Numbered from the stretch's first letter, positions 26,129 through 35,316 are shown. The stretch is DNA of 64,000 nucleotides from Ornithoclostridium sp949298505 (GCA_949298505.1 CASFWW010000002.1:19629-83628), one strand, 5' to 3'. Translations and numbers: made by a program. The notes: generated by a model from the letters alone, not told the origin.

Positions 26129-28573
26129 ATGGAACAAAAACTTAATACAAAGAAAATCGAAGAGATTCTGGAAATGAAATCTCAGACCTATTTCGGCAAA
26201 CCGCTCGCAGACGCAAGTCCTGCGCAGGCTTACCGTGCAGTATGTATGGCGGTAAGAGACATATTGACCGAAAAAAGACTTGACTTTAAAAGAAGAAGAA
26301 AAGAGCAGAAGACCAAGCAGGTTTACTATATGTCCATGGAATTTTTGCTCGGCAGGTCTTTGAAAAACCACCTGTTCAACCTCGGAATGACCGACGTCTT
26401 TGCAAAAGCCGTCGAGCATTACGGTTTCAACCTCAACGACCTTTATGCCATTGAGCCGGACGCGGGTCTCGGCAACGGCGGTCTCGGCAGACTTGCCGCG
26501 GCGTATATGGAGTCTCTGACCAACCTGAATTACGTTGCCAGCGGCTTCTCGATCAGGTACGATTACGGCATCTTCAAGCAGAAGATCTCTGACGGCTGGC
26601 AGCTCGAAATGCCGGACGAGTGGCTCAACGAAGGAGACGTATGGCTTTCTCCCAGAGTTGAAGACACTTTTGAGGTCAGATTCGGCGGCTCCGTCAGCCA
26701 GCGCTGGGAAAACGGCAGACTTTACATCGATTATCACGATTGCGACACCATTCAGGCGGTGCCGTACGATATGAATATAAGCGGTTACAACGTTGACGCG
26801 GTCAACAAACTCCGTCTGTGGACGGCAAAAGCTCCCGTCGATTTCGACATGCAGCTTTTCGCTCAGGGCGAATACGTCAAGTCCCTTGAAAACAAGGCGC
26901 TTGCGGAGAGCATCACCAAGGTGCTTTATCCTGCCGACCACCACACTGAAGGAAAGATGCTCAGACTCAAACAGCAATATTTCTTCGTTTCCGCATCGAT
27001 ACAATCGATATTCAAGACGCATCTGAGAGACTACGGCACGCTCGATTCTCTCCCCGACAAAGTTGCGATCCACATCAACGATACGCACCCGACCCTTTGC
27101 ATACCCGAACTTATGAGACTTCTTCTCGACGAGTACGGATACAGCTGGGAAAAGGCGTGGGACATCGTGACGAGGACGATTTCGTATACCAATCACACCG
27201 TCATGGCAGAAGCGCTCGAAAAATGGCCGGAGAACCTGTTCAGGCAGCTCCTGCCGCGTATATATCAGATCATCGGCGAGATCAACCAGAGATTCTGCAA
27301 CAAGCTGTGGGAGTTCTATCCCAACGACTGGAACAAGGTCGCTTACAACGCGATTCTCTCTCACAATCAGATCAAGATGGCGAACCTCTGCCTTGCCGCG
27401 TCGCATACGGTCAACGGCGTTTCAGAACTCCACAGCGAGATCCTGAAGAACGACGTATTCAACGATTATTACAAGATGAATCCGACCGTTTTCACCAACG
27501 TCACCAACGGCATCACTTACCGCAGATGGCTGTGCCAGGCAAACCCCAGACTTTCGTCTTTCATCACTGAACTTATCGGCGATTCTTTCCTCAAGGACGC
27601 AGACGAGCTCAAGAAACTCGAACAGTTCAAGGGCAAAAGAGACGTGCTGGACAGGTGGCTTGAAATAAAGCGTGAGAACAAGGTGGATTTCTCCAATTAC
27701 GTCAAAGAGACGACGGGAGTGTCCATTGATCCGGATTCGATCTTCGACGTCCAGGTCAAGCGTCTGCACGAGTACAAGAGGCAGCTCCTCAACGCGTTGC
27801 ACATTCTCGACCTTTACTACAAGATCAAGAGCAACCCCGGCATTCAGATGAACCCGAGAACGTTTATCTTCGGTGCAAAGGCGGCGTCCAGTTACTATAT
27901 GGCAAAACAGATAATACGTCTCATCTATTCGCTCGGCACTCTGATAAACAACGATCCCGAGGTCAACGACAAGATAAAGGTGATATTCCTTGAAAATTAC
28001 CGCGTGACTCTCGCAGAAAAGATCATGCCCGCTTCCGACGTTTCGGAGCAGATATCTATCGCAGGCAAGGAGGCTTCGGGTACCGGCAACATGAAGTTCA
28101 TGATCAACGGCGCGGTCACGATAGGCACGATGGACGGCGCAAATATCGAGATACACGAGAGAGTGGGAGACGAGAACATCTTCATCTTCGGACTTCTCGC
28201 CAGCGAGATTGAAGAACTTTGCAGAAACGGTTATGAGCCGACCAGATATTACAACAACAACGCGCGTATCAAGGCGGTCATCGACGGTCTCAGACACGGC
28301 ATTGCCGGCGTGAATTTCGGTGAGATTGCCGATAGTCTGACGGTGGGCGGCGGCGGAAACGCAGATCACTATAAAGTGCTTGCCGACTTCCAGTCTTACT
28401 GCGACGCGCACGACAGGCTTGACAGGGCTTACAGCGACAGGGAGAGATGGGGCAGGATGTCTCTTATGAACACCGCAAACGCAGGATTCTTCTCCTCGGA
28501 CAGAAGCGTTAAGGAATACGCGACAAGGATCTGGAACCTCAAACCGGTAAAGGAAAGCAAAAGCGTTAAATAA
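26129..28573 (+). CDS. glgP: Glycogen phosphorylase
   Basis: 814 residues (GT35). It releases glucose 1-phosphate from glycogen with pyridoxal phosphate. MSMEFLLGRSL (about residue 70) and DAGLGNGGLGRLAA are conserved N-terminal segments. The cofactor-binding lysine lies in EASGTGNMKFMINGA near residue 660. VQVKRLHEYKRQLLN and FGAKAA are present. The length is standard. It follows glgA by 127 bases with its own likely promoter, and the GH13 gene starts two bases after its stop, so synthesis and breakdown genes are grouped. Confidence 0.95.
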   Translation: MEQKLNTKKIEEILEMKSQTYFGKPLADASPAQAYRAVCMAVRDILTEKRLDFKRRRKEQKTKQVYYMSMEFLLGRSLKNHLFNLGMTDVFAKAVEHYGFNLNDLYAIEPDAGLGNGGLGRLAAAYMESLTNLNYVASGFSIRYDYGIFKQKISDGWQLEMPDEWLNEGDVWLSPRVEDTFEVRFGGSVSQRWENGRLYIDYHDCDTIQAVPYDMNISGYNVDAVNKLRLWTAKAPVDFDMQLFAQGEYVKSLENKALAESITKVLYPADHHTEGKMLRLKQQYFFVSASIQSIFKTHLRDYGTLDSLPDKVAIHINDTHPTLCIPELMRLLLDEYGYSWEKAWDIVTRTISYTNHTVMAEALEKWPENLFRQLLPRIYQIIGEINQRFCNKLWEFYPNDWNKVAYNAILSHNQIKMANLCLAASHTVNGVSELHSEILKNDVFNDYYKMNPTVFTNVTNGITYRRWLCQANPRLSSFITELIGDSFLKDADELKKLEQFKGKRDVLDRWLEIKRENKVDFSNYVKETTGVSIDPDSIFDVQVKRLHEYKRQLLNALHILDLYYKIKSNPGIQMNPRTFIFGAKAASSYYMAKQIIRLIYSLGTLINNDPEVNDKIKVIFLENYRVTLAEKIMPASDVSEQISIAGKEASGTGNMKFMINGAVTIGTMDGANIEIHERVGDENIFIFGLLASEIEELCRNGYEPTRYYNNNARIKAVIDGLRHGIAGVNFGEIADSLTVGGGGNADHYKVLADFQSYCDAHDRLDRAYSDRERWGRMSLMNTANAGFFSSDRSVKEYATRIWNLKPVKESKSVK

Positions 28574-28575
28574 TA

Positions 28576-30405
28576 ATGCAATTTCGTTTTGACAGCCGCT
28601 CGAAGGACTGCAAACGCCCTTTCGGCGCAGTCAAGGAAGGCTCCAAATTAGATTTTACGGCATACGCGCAGGACGGCGTTTTCATAAACTGCGTCGTCCT
28701 TGCGTTGACCGACGACGCCACGGGATGCGTGACCCGTTATCAGCTTGAGTACAAAGGCAAGACTGAGGACGGGACAAACAGCGTTTTCGGCGTCAGGATC
28801 ACGGCTCCCAAGGCGGGGCTTTATTGGTATAAATTTGAAATATTCAGCGAAGAGGGAATGACCGAATATGTCAATCCCCGCACAAAAGGTAGCTTTCAGC
28901 TCACGGTTTTTTCAAGCGATTACGAAACTCCAATGCGCTTTAAAGGCGGAGTGATATATCACATTTTCGTCGACAGGTTCTGCAAGGGCAACGACAAGGG
29001 CGTGGATACGTCCACTCATTCCGTTTACAAGAACTGGAACGATCCTCTCACGCTCAGAGATGCTGACGGCGTATACCGCGCCAACGATTTTTACGGCGGA
29101 AATTTTCAGGGCATAATAGACAAGCTGGATTATCTTAAAAGCCTCGGGGTGACGTTGATATATCTTTCTCCGATCTTCAGGTCTTCGTCAAATCACCGTT
29201 ACGACACGGGCGATTATATGGTCCTTGACCCACTTCTCGGCAATGAAGAAAAGTTCAGGGAGCTGATAGAAAAGGCGAAACGCAAAGGCATTTACATAAT
29301 GCTCGACGGCGTTTTCAACCATACCGGAGCGGACAGCAGATATTTCAACAAGTTCGGCTCGTACGACAGCCTGGGCGCATATCAGTCAAAACAGTCCCCG
29401 TATTACCGTTGGTACGATTTCGTCAGATACCCGGACGAGTACCGTTGCTGGTGGGGAGTGACCGTATGCCCGACGGTGAACAAAAAGGCGGAAGGTTACC
29501 GCAAGCTGATATTCGGGAAAGACGGCGTGATAGACAAATGGTCGAGACTGGGCGTGAGCGCATGGAGACTTGACGTTGTGGACGAACTTCCTGAAGAATT
29601 TGTCGAGCAGATCCGCATTGCCGTCAAATCCGTCAGCGAAAGAAAACTGCTGATAGGAGAGGTATGGGAGGACGCTTCAAACAAGATCAGTTATTCCAGG
29701 CGCAGACATTATCTGCTGGGCAAAGAACTCGACGGCGTGATGAACTATCCGTTCAAGGATGCGATCATAAACCTTGCGAGAGGCGGCAGACCGCGCGCTT
29801 TTGTTGAAGCGGTGATGACGATAATAGAAAATTATCCCAAGAAGTCTCTCGACTGCACGATGACGTTGGTGGGATCTCACGATACGGTCAGAGTGCTGAA
29901 CAGGCTCAGCGACTACAACGTGAACGGCATGGACAAGTTCGCAAAAGCCGAAGTTGTGCTTGAAGGAGAGATCCTGGCGACGGCAAAGGCAAGATTGAAG
30001 CTGGCGTCCACGCTTCAGTTCTTCCTGCCGGGAATACCTTCGATATATTACGGCGACGAATCGGGAATGCAGGGTTATGAAGATCCTCTTTGCCGCAAAC
30101 CTATGAACTGGAACAACCAGGATACGGAGATACTCGGACACTACAAGAAACTCGGCGAGCTGCGCAAGAAATTCAGAAGCCAGGTGACGGGAAGTACCAG
30201 ACTTTACGAATCGGGCGGTATAGTATATCTTGAGCGTCGCGCAAAAGAGAAAAAAGTCGTCGTTGCGGTAAATACCGCCGGCGCCGCAAAAGCGCTCAGC
30301 CTTAAGGCGGACGTAAAGGATCTGTTGACCGGGAATACCGTCGCGCAGGGTTCCAAACTCGCGAATAACGGCGTGATCGTTTTTGAAAGCCCGGTGAACG
30401 CGTGA
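28576..30405 (+). CDS. GH13 alpha-glucanase (neopullulanase/amylase-like)
   Basis: 609 residues with no signal peptide, so probably intracellular. Residues about 1-115 form an N-terminal beta domain. The barrel has YLSPIFRSSSNHRYDTGDY, DGVFNHTG, the nucleophile Asp at about 333 in AWRLDVVDEL, the acid/base Glu at about 362 in IGEVWEDAS, and the transition-state Asp at about 436 in VGSHDT. A short beta domain closes the chain. These four regions fit neopullulanase, cyclomaltodextrinase or maltogenic amylase. It starts two bases after glgP without a clear RBS, so translation is probably coupled. It likely trims the dextrins left by GlgP. Confidence 0.88.
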   Translation: MQFRFDSRSKDCKRPFGAVKEGSKLDFTAYAQDGVFINCVVLALTDDATGCVTRYQLEYKGKTEDGTNSVFGVRITAPKAGLYWYKFEIFSEEGMTEYVNPRTKGSFQLTVFSSDYETPMRFKGGVIYHIFVDRFCKGNDKGVDTSTHSVYKNWNDPLTLRDADGVYRANDFYGGNFQGIIDKLDYLKSLGVTLIYLSPIFRSSSNHRYDTGDYMVLDPLLGNEEKFRELIEKAKRKGIYIMLDGVFNHTGADSRYFNKFGSYDSLGAYQSKQSPYYRWYDFVRYPDEYRCWWGVTVCPTVNKKAEGYRKLIFGKDGVIDKWSRLGVSAWRLDVVDELPEEFVEQIRIAVKSVSERKLLIGEVWEDASNKISYSRRRHYLLGKELDGVMNYPFKDAIINLARGGRPRAFVEAVMTIIENYPKKSLDCTMTLVGSHDTVRVLNRLSDYNVNGMDKFAKAEVVLEGEILATAKARLKLASTLQFFLPGIPSIYYGDESGMQGYEDPLCRKPMNWNNQDTEILGHYKKLGELRKKFRSQVTGSTRLYESGGIVYLERRAKEKKVVVAVNTAGAAKALSLKADVKDLLTGNTVAQGSKLANNGVIVFESPVNA

Positions 30406-30521
30406 TCTTCTCAACGGAGCAGTCTAGAAGCAGAGACTTTTTATATTGTCAGGGCTTTTAATGCTGTGGTTTCGGTAATTTGCCGCTTAAACACTGTTTG
30501 TTATATTTATCTGAAATGAAA

Positions 30522-30560
30522 GAAAACCCCCTCCGGCAATGCCGTGAGAGGGTTTTTGCA
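30522..30560. terminator. Bidirectional terminator between the GH13 gene and rubrerythrin
   Basis: AAAACCCCCTC and GAGGGTTTTT form the stem, with T-runs in both directions. It serves the convergent genes on either side. Confidence 0.75.
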
Positions 30561-30582
30561 ATATAAAGATAGTTGTGTTATC

Positions 30583-31125
30583 TTACTTGAAGAAACGATC
30601 GTAAAGACCCTTGAAGCCGCAACCGTGTCTTGCTTCGTCCTTAGCCATTTCGTGAACGGTGTCGTGTACCGCGTCGTAGCCGAGTTCTTTAGCGCGTTTA
30701 GCAAGCTTCATCTTGCCGCTGCAAGCGCCGTTTTCAGCTTCCATGCGCATTTTGACGTTCTTCTTGGTGTCGTTTGTCAGAACTTCGCCGAGGAGTTCAG
30801 CAAACTTAGCCGCATGTTCAGCTTCTTCAAAAGCGTATCTCTTGTAAGCTTCAGCGATCTCGGGATAGCCTTCTCTTTCTGCCTGTCTGCTCATTGCGAG
30901 GTACATGCCCACTTCCGCACATTCGCCGTTGAAGTTCTCTCTGAGACCCTGAACGACTTCTTCGTCGAGACCCTGAGCGACGCCGACTCTGTGCTCGTCA
31001 GCCCAGACCATCTCTTCAGCCATCTTGTCGAATTTGCTTGCGGGAGCGCCGCAAACGGGGCACTTTTCGGGAGCGCTGTCGCCCTCGTGAACGTAACCGC
31101 ATATCGTGCATACAAACTTTGCCAT
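30583..31125 (-). CDS. Reverse rubrerythrin (N-terminal rubredoxin domain)
   Basis: 180 residues. Unlike classical rubrerythrin, the rubredoxin-like iron site comes first: Cys 6, 9, 22 and 25 in CTICGYVHEGD and KCPVCGAP. The ferritin-like four-helix diiron domain follows, with E-x-x-H pairs in FEEAEHAAKFAELLG and KDEARHGCG. Such proteins reduce H2O2 (and O2) with NADH via electron carriers in anaerobes, in the cytoplasm. It lies 50 bases downstream of perR with RBS GGAGG, so it is probably in the perR operon and induced by peroxide. Confidence 0.92.
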   Translation of the reverse strand: MAKFVCTICGYVHEGDSAPEKCPVCGAPASKFDKMAEEMVWADEHRVGVAQGLDEEVVQGLRENFNGECAEVGMYLAMSRQAEREGYPEIAEAYKRYAFEEAEHAAKFAELLGEVLTNDTKKNVKMRMEAENGACSGKMKLAKRAKELGYDAVHDTVHEMAKDEARHGCGFKGLYDRFFK

Positions 31126-31175
31126 AATTATAATCCTCCGATTTTATTGATTGTATTGTTTTTTATTTTTTATTA

Positions 31176-31556
31176 TTACCCTTGTTTTGCTTTACATTCC
31201 CCGCACACTCTGAAAAAGGTGAGGGAGAAACCTTCGCTGTTGTTGTTTTTGCACTCGTTGAGAAGCGCTTCGTTGAGAGAGGGGGAGACGTGCTCGTCCC
31301 AGACCCTGCCGCATACCGGGCAGGCGCCGTGGCAATGAAGCGAAACGTCTGCGTCGTATCTGTACCTGTCCTGACCCACGGGGACCTTTATCGCTTTGCC
31401 GGACGCGACGAGCTGATCGAGATTGCGGTAGACGGTCGCCAGCCCGATATCGGGAATGATCTTTTTACATTCTCCGAATATCCAGTCCGCGCTCGGGTGA
31501 TCCTTGGTGGATCTCAGCACGCTGTATACCGCCTCGCGTTGCCTTGAATAGTTCAT
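31176..31556 (-). CDS. perR: PerR-like Fur-family peroxide regulator
   Basis: 126 residues, slightly short. An N-terminal winged helix (ATVYRNLDQLVASG) is followed by a dimer domain. The structural zinc cysteines are CPVCG and CGECK. The regulatory metal ligands expected for PerR are visible as the HCH cluster near residue 75, plus Asp residues in YDAD and VWDEH. The linkage to reverse rubrerythrin supports PerR over Fur or Zur. The start follows AGGAGG. A perfect 7-1-7 inverted repeat lies upstream of its promoter. Confidence 0.87.
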   Translation of the reverse strand: MNYSRQREAVYSVLRSTKDHPSADWIFGECKKIIPDIGLATVYRNLDQLVASGKAIKVPVGQDRYRYDADVSLHCHGACPVCGRVWDEHVSPSLNEALLNECKNNNSEGFSLTFFRVCGECKAKQG

Positions 31557-31579
31557 CGCTTTTCTTGCCTCCTGAGCCT

Positions 31580-31608
31580 ATTATATAGCATGAAAAAACG
31601 CATGTCAA
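31580..31608 (-). promoter_or_regulatory. Perfect consensus promoter of perR-rubrerythrin
   Basis: On the minus strand, TTGACA-17 bp-TATAAT. Confidence 0.88.
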
Positions 31609-31614
31609 GCAAAA

Positions 31615-31629
31615 TGAGAATAATTCTCA
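31615..31629. promoter_or_regulatory. Per/Fur-type box upstream of perR
   Basis: TGAGAATAATTCTCA is a perfect 7-1-7 inverted repeat, the geometry of Fur-family operators. It lies six bases upstream of the -35, centred near -49, so the effect could be repression or activation. Confidence 0.7.
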
Positions 31630-31710
31630 ATTTTTTTAAAAAGCTTTTTCGATAAAAAATACGGTGGGAACGGCAAGTAAATCCTCTGTGCAGATGCGGT
31701 GAAAAGGGCG

Positions 31711-31835
31711 AAAGACTTGTGCGTTTCAGCGATGGAGAAATACTATTCTTTTAAGCAACGGAAAAGACTTGTGCGTTTCGGCAACGGAAAAATATTATTC
31801 TTTTGGCAATGAAGAAGATGTTCGGCACGGAGAAA
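31711..31835. repeat. Degenerate 52-bp tandem repeat
   Basis: Two copies (31711-31762, 31763-31814) share AAAGACTTGTGCGTTTC and TATTCTTTT, and a decayed third copy follows. No reading frame uses it. It fills the gap between the perR promoter and the DUF1846 terminator. Confidence 0.7.
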
Positions 31836-31860
31836 GAGAGAGGAAGTTTTTTTGCATACA

Positions 31861-31884
31861 AAAAGGCGCCCTGAGGCGCCTTGA
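31861..31884 (-). terminator. Terminator of the DUF1846 gene
   Basis: On the minus strand, AAGGCGCC and GGCGCCTT pair around a 4-nt loop and are followed by TTTTT. Confidence 0.85.
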
Positions 31885-31899
31885 GTCCTGGCTTGTTTG

Positions 31900-33393
31900 T
31901 TATTTGACTTTATGATAGAGCTGTTTTGTGGAATACACAGGCTCGCTTGTCACGTCCACGCCCAGTTTTCTGAAGACCGTTTCGTCTACGGGGGAGAGGA
32001 TGACGGTGGTATGCACCTGAGTGCCTCTGAGTTTTTCAAGTTGGTCCATTGCCTTCTTTGCGGTGTCGTTGGTTGCCGCGGAAATGGACAGAGCGATCAG
32101 CACTTCGTCCGTATGAAGTCTCGGGTTGCGGCTTCCGAGCACGCCCGTCTTGAGTTTCTGAATGGGTTCTACTACTACGGGCGAAAGCAGTTTTATGTCG
32201 TCGTCGATATTCGCGAGAGCTTTCAATGCGTTGAGAAGCATTGCCGCAGAACAGCCGAAAAGATCGGACGTTTTGCCCGTAATTATTCTACCGTCAGTGA
32301 GTTCTATCGCCGCGGCGGGTCCTCCGGTGCGAGCTTTAACCGCGTTTGCGGCGGGAACGGTCGCGCGGTCTTCGACTTTGAGCCCGAGTTTGTCCATGAT
32401 AAGGGATATCTTGCCCGCTTCGTCGCCGCGATCCACGCCCTTGCGCTTTGCGACAAGCGCGGCGAAATAGCGGCGGATTATCTCCTGTTTGCTAGCCTGG
32501 CAGCATACCTCGTCGTCGCATATCGCGTAGCCTGCCATGTTCACGCCCATGTCTGTCGGAGACTTGTAAGGGGAATGCCCCATGAGTTTTTCGAACAGCG
32601 CGTTGAGTACGGGGAAAATTTCTATGTCTCTGTTGTAGTTGACCGCGACTTTGTTGTACTCGGCAAGGTGATAGGGGTCAATCATGTTGACGTCGTTGAG
32701 GTCTGCGGTCGCCGCTTCGTAAGCCATGTTGACGGGGTGGTTGAGCGGCAGGTTCCATATCGGGAAGGTCTCGTACTTTGCGTAACCTGCTTTTATGCCG
32801 CGCTTGTAATCGTGGTAGAGCTGAGAAAGGCAGGTCGCCATTTTGCCGCTTCCGGGACCGGGCGCGGTGATGACGATGAGCTCTCTGGACGTCTCGATAT
32901 ATTCGTTTTTGCCGTAACCGTCGTCGCTGACGATGAGGGGGATATTGTGAGGATATCCTTCAATGTGGTAGTGGCGGTAAACTTTGAGCCCGAGGCTTTC
33001 AAGCCTTGTCTGGAACGCTTTTGCCGGGGTGTTTTCTTCGTTGAACTGAGAGAGGACGACGCTGCCTACATAAAGATCTTTACTCCTGAAAATATCGATG
33101 AGTCTCAGGACGTCTTCGTCATATGTGATGCCCAGGTCCGCGCGCAGTTTATTCTTCGCGATGTCCTTGGAATTTATAACGATGACAATCTCTGCTTTGT
33201 CCTTGAGGGTCTGAAGCATTACGATCTTGTTGTCGGGAGCAAAACCGGGCAGGACCCTGCTTGCGTGAAAATCGTCGAACAGTTTGCCTCCGAATTCCAG
33301 GTAAAGCTTGCCGCCGAACTGCTTGATGCGTTTTGCAATGAAATCGGATTGCATGGACAGATACTTTGCGCTGTCAAAACCAGTCTTTCTCAT
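31900..33393 (-). CDS. DUF1846 family protein
   Basis: 497 residues, the usual length. The whole chain is the DUF1846 type common in Firmicutes, starting with GFDSAKYLSMQSDFI. The central ITAPGPGSGKMATCLSQLYHDY has a phosphate-loop-like GPGSGK segment, so nucleotide binding is likely. HIEGYPHNIPLIVSDDGYGKN is another typical stretch. The biochemical function is not established. ATG 33393 has AAGGTG at a good distance; a GTG nine bases earlier is possible. It is transcribed alone from its own promoter. A plus-strand open frame of equal length is only its shadow. Confidence 0.88.
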   Translation of the reverse strand: MRKTGFDSAKYLSMQSDFIAKRIKQFGGKLYLEFGGKLFDDFHASRVLPGFAPDNKIVMLQTLKDKAEIVIVINSKDIAKNKLRADLGITYDEDVLRLIDIFRSKDLYVGSVVLSQFNEENTPAKAFQTRLESLGLKVYRHYHIEGYPHNIPLIVSDDGYGKNEYIETSRELIVITAPGPGSGKMATCLSQLYHDYKRGIKAGYAKYETFPIWNLPLNHPVNMAYEAATADLNDVNMIDPYHLAEYNKVAVNYNRDIEIFPVLNALFEKLMGHSPYKSPTDMGVNMAGYAICDDEVCCQASKQEIIRRYFAALVAKRKGVDRGDEAGKISLIMDKLGLKVEDRATVPAANAVKARTGGPAAAIELTDGRIITGKTSDLFGCSAAMLLNALKALANIDDDIKLLSPVVVEPIQKLKTGVLGSRNPRLHTDEVLIALSISAATNDTAKKAMDQLEKLRGTQVHTTVILSPVDETVFRKLGVDVTSEPVYSTKQLYHKVK

Positions 33394-33423
33394 ACGTAAC
33401 ACCTTGAACTGAACTTTATAAAC

Positions 33424-33452
33424 ATTATATAATAACGCGCGTGGAAAATCAA
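33424..33452 (-). promoter_or_regulatory. Promoter of the DUF1846 gene
   Basis: On the minus strand, TTGATT-17 bp-TATAAT. Confidence 0.7.
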
Positions 33453-33551
33453 TACGGAGAGGTTGGCTGACGTCAAAAAAATATAAGAAAATTTTACGTC
33501 AAACAGTTGACAAAAGCACGTGTTTTTGCGTGCCGCCGCATTAATTTGTTG

Positions 33552-33580
33552 TTGTGTTTGTACGCCGCGTTTGTTATAAT
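33552..33580 (+). promoter_or_regulatory. Promoter giving a leaderless mRNA for the ApbE-like gene
   Basis: TTGTGT-17 bp-TATAAT, then six bases, then ATG at 33587. No ribosome binding site is present. Confidence 0.7.
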
Positions 33581-33586
33581 ATAGCT

Positions 33587-34741
33587 ATGGCTGAAAAGTT
33601 GACGAAAATTGCGCTTGCGCTATGCGTGACGGTGACGGTACTCTGCGTCGTCTGCGGCTGTTCGGTGGTCGTGGACGGGGTCGACGTGACGAGCTACGTC
33701 GGCGTTCAGTACACCACGTACGATTATTTCAACACGAGTTGCTCCGTCAGTTGCTATCTTCCCGAAGAAAGAAAGGGCGAGTTTTCCGCATTGTGGGAAG
33801 GGGAGATAAAGTCGGCTGCCGCTGAAGTTGATTCGATCCTGTCCGTGGACGGCGAAAAAAGCGACGTAGCGGCGTTCAACGCGGCGGGAGCAGGCGAAAC
33901 TCTGGAGATCAACGAAATAACTTACGAGGCGCTTCTGCTTGCAAAACAGGCATACGTCGAAACGGACGGAGCGTTCAATCCCGCGCTCGCGCTTTCGGTC
34001 GATCTTTACGGGTTTTCCGCACGTTTCAACGGGAACGATTACGCGCCCGAAAAGCCTTACGACAGAACCGATCCCAAGAAGGAGCTTCCGGACGAGAAAT
34101 ACGTGAAGGCGTTTGCGGAATTGTCTGATTTTTCAAAGACGGAAATATACGAAGAAGACGGAAAGTACTTTGTCGGAAAGAGCGGGGAGGAGCGAGTCGT
34201 AGACGGCGTGACTTATACTCAGCAGCTCGATCTCAGCGGTATAGGAAAAGGCTATTGCGCAGATCTGATCTCGGAGATCATGAGAGAAAACGGCTTCGTT
34301 TTCGGTTACGTGGACGTAGGCGTGAGCAGCATGTCTCTGCTCAAAAATGCGCGCAGAGAAGCCGGCGCAGACCCGGGAGAGTGGACGGTTTCAGTCCTGT
34401 CGCCGGTAAACGCAGGGGAATATTATTTCAAGGCGTACCTTAAAGACGTCTCCCTTTCCACAAGCGGAAGTTACCAGCAGTGCTACGAGATAGGAGGCAG
34501 GCATTACAGCCATATCATAGACCCGTCCACAGGAGAGCCTTACGAAAGCGACGTGCTGACCGTGAGCGTATACGGCGAAAGCGCCGCGATGTGCGACGCG
34601 TATTCGACCGCTATGTGCGTCCTGGGCAGCGAAGGGGCGGCCCGTCTTGCGGAAAAACTGGAAGGTTACACCTATACTATCGCCGTCGCGTCAGGCAACG
34701 GATTCAGCGTCATGACGAATGCGGACGGAAAGGAAATCTAA
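33587..34741 (+). CDS. apbE: FAD:protein FMN transferase (ApbE-like) lipoprotein
   Basis: 384 residues. A lipoprotein signal ends at VVCGC (Cys about 25), so it acts outside the membrane, where ApbE attaches FMN to Thr/Ser of redox subunits. QLDLSGIGKGYCADL matches the family DLGGIAKGYAVD segment. HIIDPSTGEPY and AAMCDAYSTAMCVLG carry the conserved His, Asp and Thr around the metal site. The usual DxGG(N) segment reads YVDVGVSSM, with the second Gly and the Asn replaced, which is odd for a full enzyme. The start at 33587 follows the promoter directly. The NusG-II gene begins 28 bases downstream. Confidence 0.85.
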   Translation: MAEKLTKIALALCVTVTVLCVVCGCSVVVDGVDVTSYVGVQYTTYDYFNTSCSVSCYLPEERKGEFSALWEGEIKSAAAEVDSILSVDGEKSDVAAFNAAGAGETLEINEITYEALLLAKQAYVETDGAFNPALALSVDLYGFSARFNGNDYAPEKPYDRTDPKKELPDEKYVKAFAELSDFSKTEIYEEDGKYFVGKSGEERVVDGVTYTQQLDLSGIGKGYCADLISEIMRENGFVFGYVDVGVSSMSLLKNARREAGADPGEWTVSVLSPVNAGEYYFKAYLKDVSLSTSGSYQQCYEIGGRHYSHIIDPSTGEPYESDVLTVSVYGESAAMCDAYSTAMCVLGSEGAARLAEKLEGYTYTIAVASGNGFSVMTNADGKEI

Positions 34742-34769
34742 GCGATAACGAACACGGGCAGGAGATTTT

Positions 34770-35240
34770 ATGCGCAAGAAGACCATTGAGGACGTGAAGA
34801 ACAGCAAGTATTTTACAGCGTGGGATATCGTGCCTTACGTTGTCGTGCTTGCGGTCGCGGTCGTGCTTTTGCTCGTTTTTCTTCTCCCCGGGAAAGAGCA
34901 GATGACCGGCTTTTACATCGAGTGTGCGGGAGCGCGGGTCATGGATTACGACTTTTCAACCGACGAATTCGCAACGGATGAAGGCTTTGACGAAGAAATA
35001 GAGATAATCCCGGAAAACGGCGGTTACACAGTCAGAATTGGCACGGAAGAAGGCTACAACGTCTTTTTCGTGGACAAGGAAAAGCGCACCGTCAAGATGG
35101 TGGACGCAGATTGCAGTTTTTCTCAGGACTGCACCTATATGCCTGCAATGGAAAAGTCCGGAGACAGCATCATATGCGCGCCGCACAAGCTGAAGATCGT
35201 GGCGTTCGGAGACGAAGTTTCCTCCCCCGTCACCGGCTGA
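34770..35240 (+). CDS. Membrane-anchored NusG domain II-like protein
   Basis: 156 residues. One membrane helix (about residues 22-43) precedes an extracytoplasmic NusG-II (DUF1312) domain. The typical end pattern is seen as GYNVFFVDKEKRTVKMVDAD, then C..C around DCSFSQDCT, and SIICAPHKLKIV, which corresponds to the usual IVCLPNKLVVE. Function is unproven. The position after ApbE suggests a role in membrane electron transfer or flavinylation. The RBS is GGAG. Confidence 0.8.
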   Translation: MRKKTIEDVKNSKYFTAWDIVPYVVVLAVAVVLLLVFLLPGKEQMTGFYIECAGARVMDYDFSTDEFATDEGFDEEIEIIPENGGYTVRIGTEEGYNVFFVDKEKRTVKMVDADCSFSQDCTYMPAMEKSGDSIICAPHKLKIVAFGDEVSSPVTG

Positions 35241-35263
35241 ACCGGAATTGCAGGTATTGACAA

Positions 35264-35316
35264 AAAGACCTCCTTTCTCGAGCGTTTTTGCGCGCCACGA
35301 GGAGGGCGTTTTTATA
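35264..35316. terminator. Bidirectional terminator after the NusG-II gene
   Basis: GACCTCCT...CTCG pairs with CGAGGAGGGC across a long loop. T-runs follow on both strands (CGTTTTT on plus, TCTTTTT on minus), so a minus-strand transcript from the right appears to end here too. Confidence 0.6.

Noticed and set aside
30544..31338. A 264-codon plus-strand frame over the rubrerythrin and perR genes
   Set aside because: Both minus-strand genes are unambiguous families; the plus frame is antisense to them.
31897..33399. A 500-codon plus-strand frame opposite the DUF1846 gene
   Set aside because: The minus strand matches DUF1846 along its full length and has promoter, RBS and terminator. The plus frame is low in recognisable motifs and is a shadow of codon bias.
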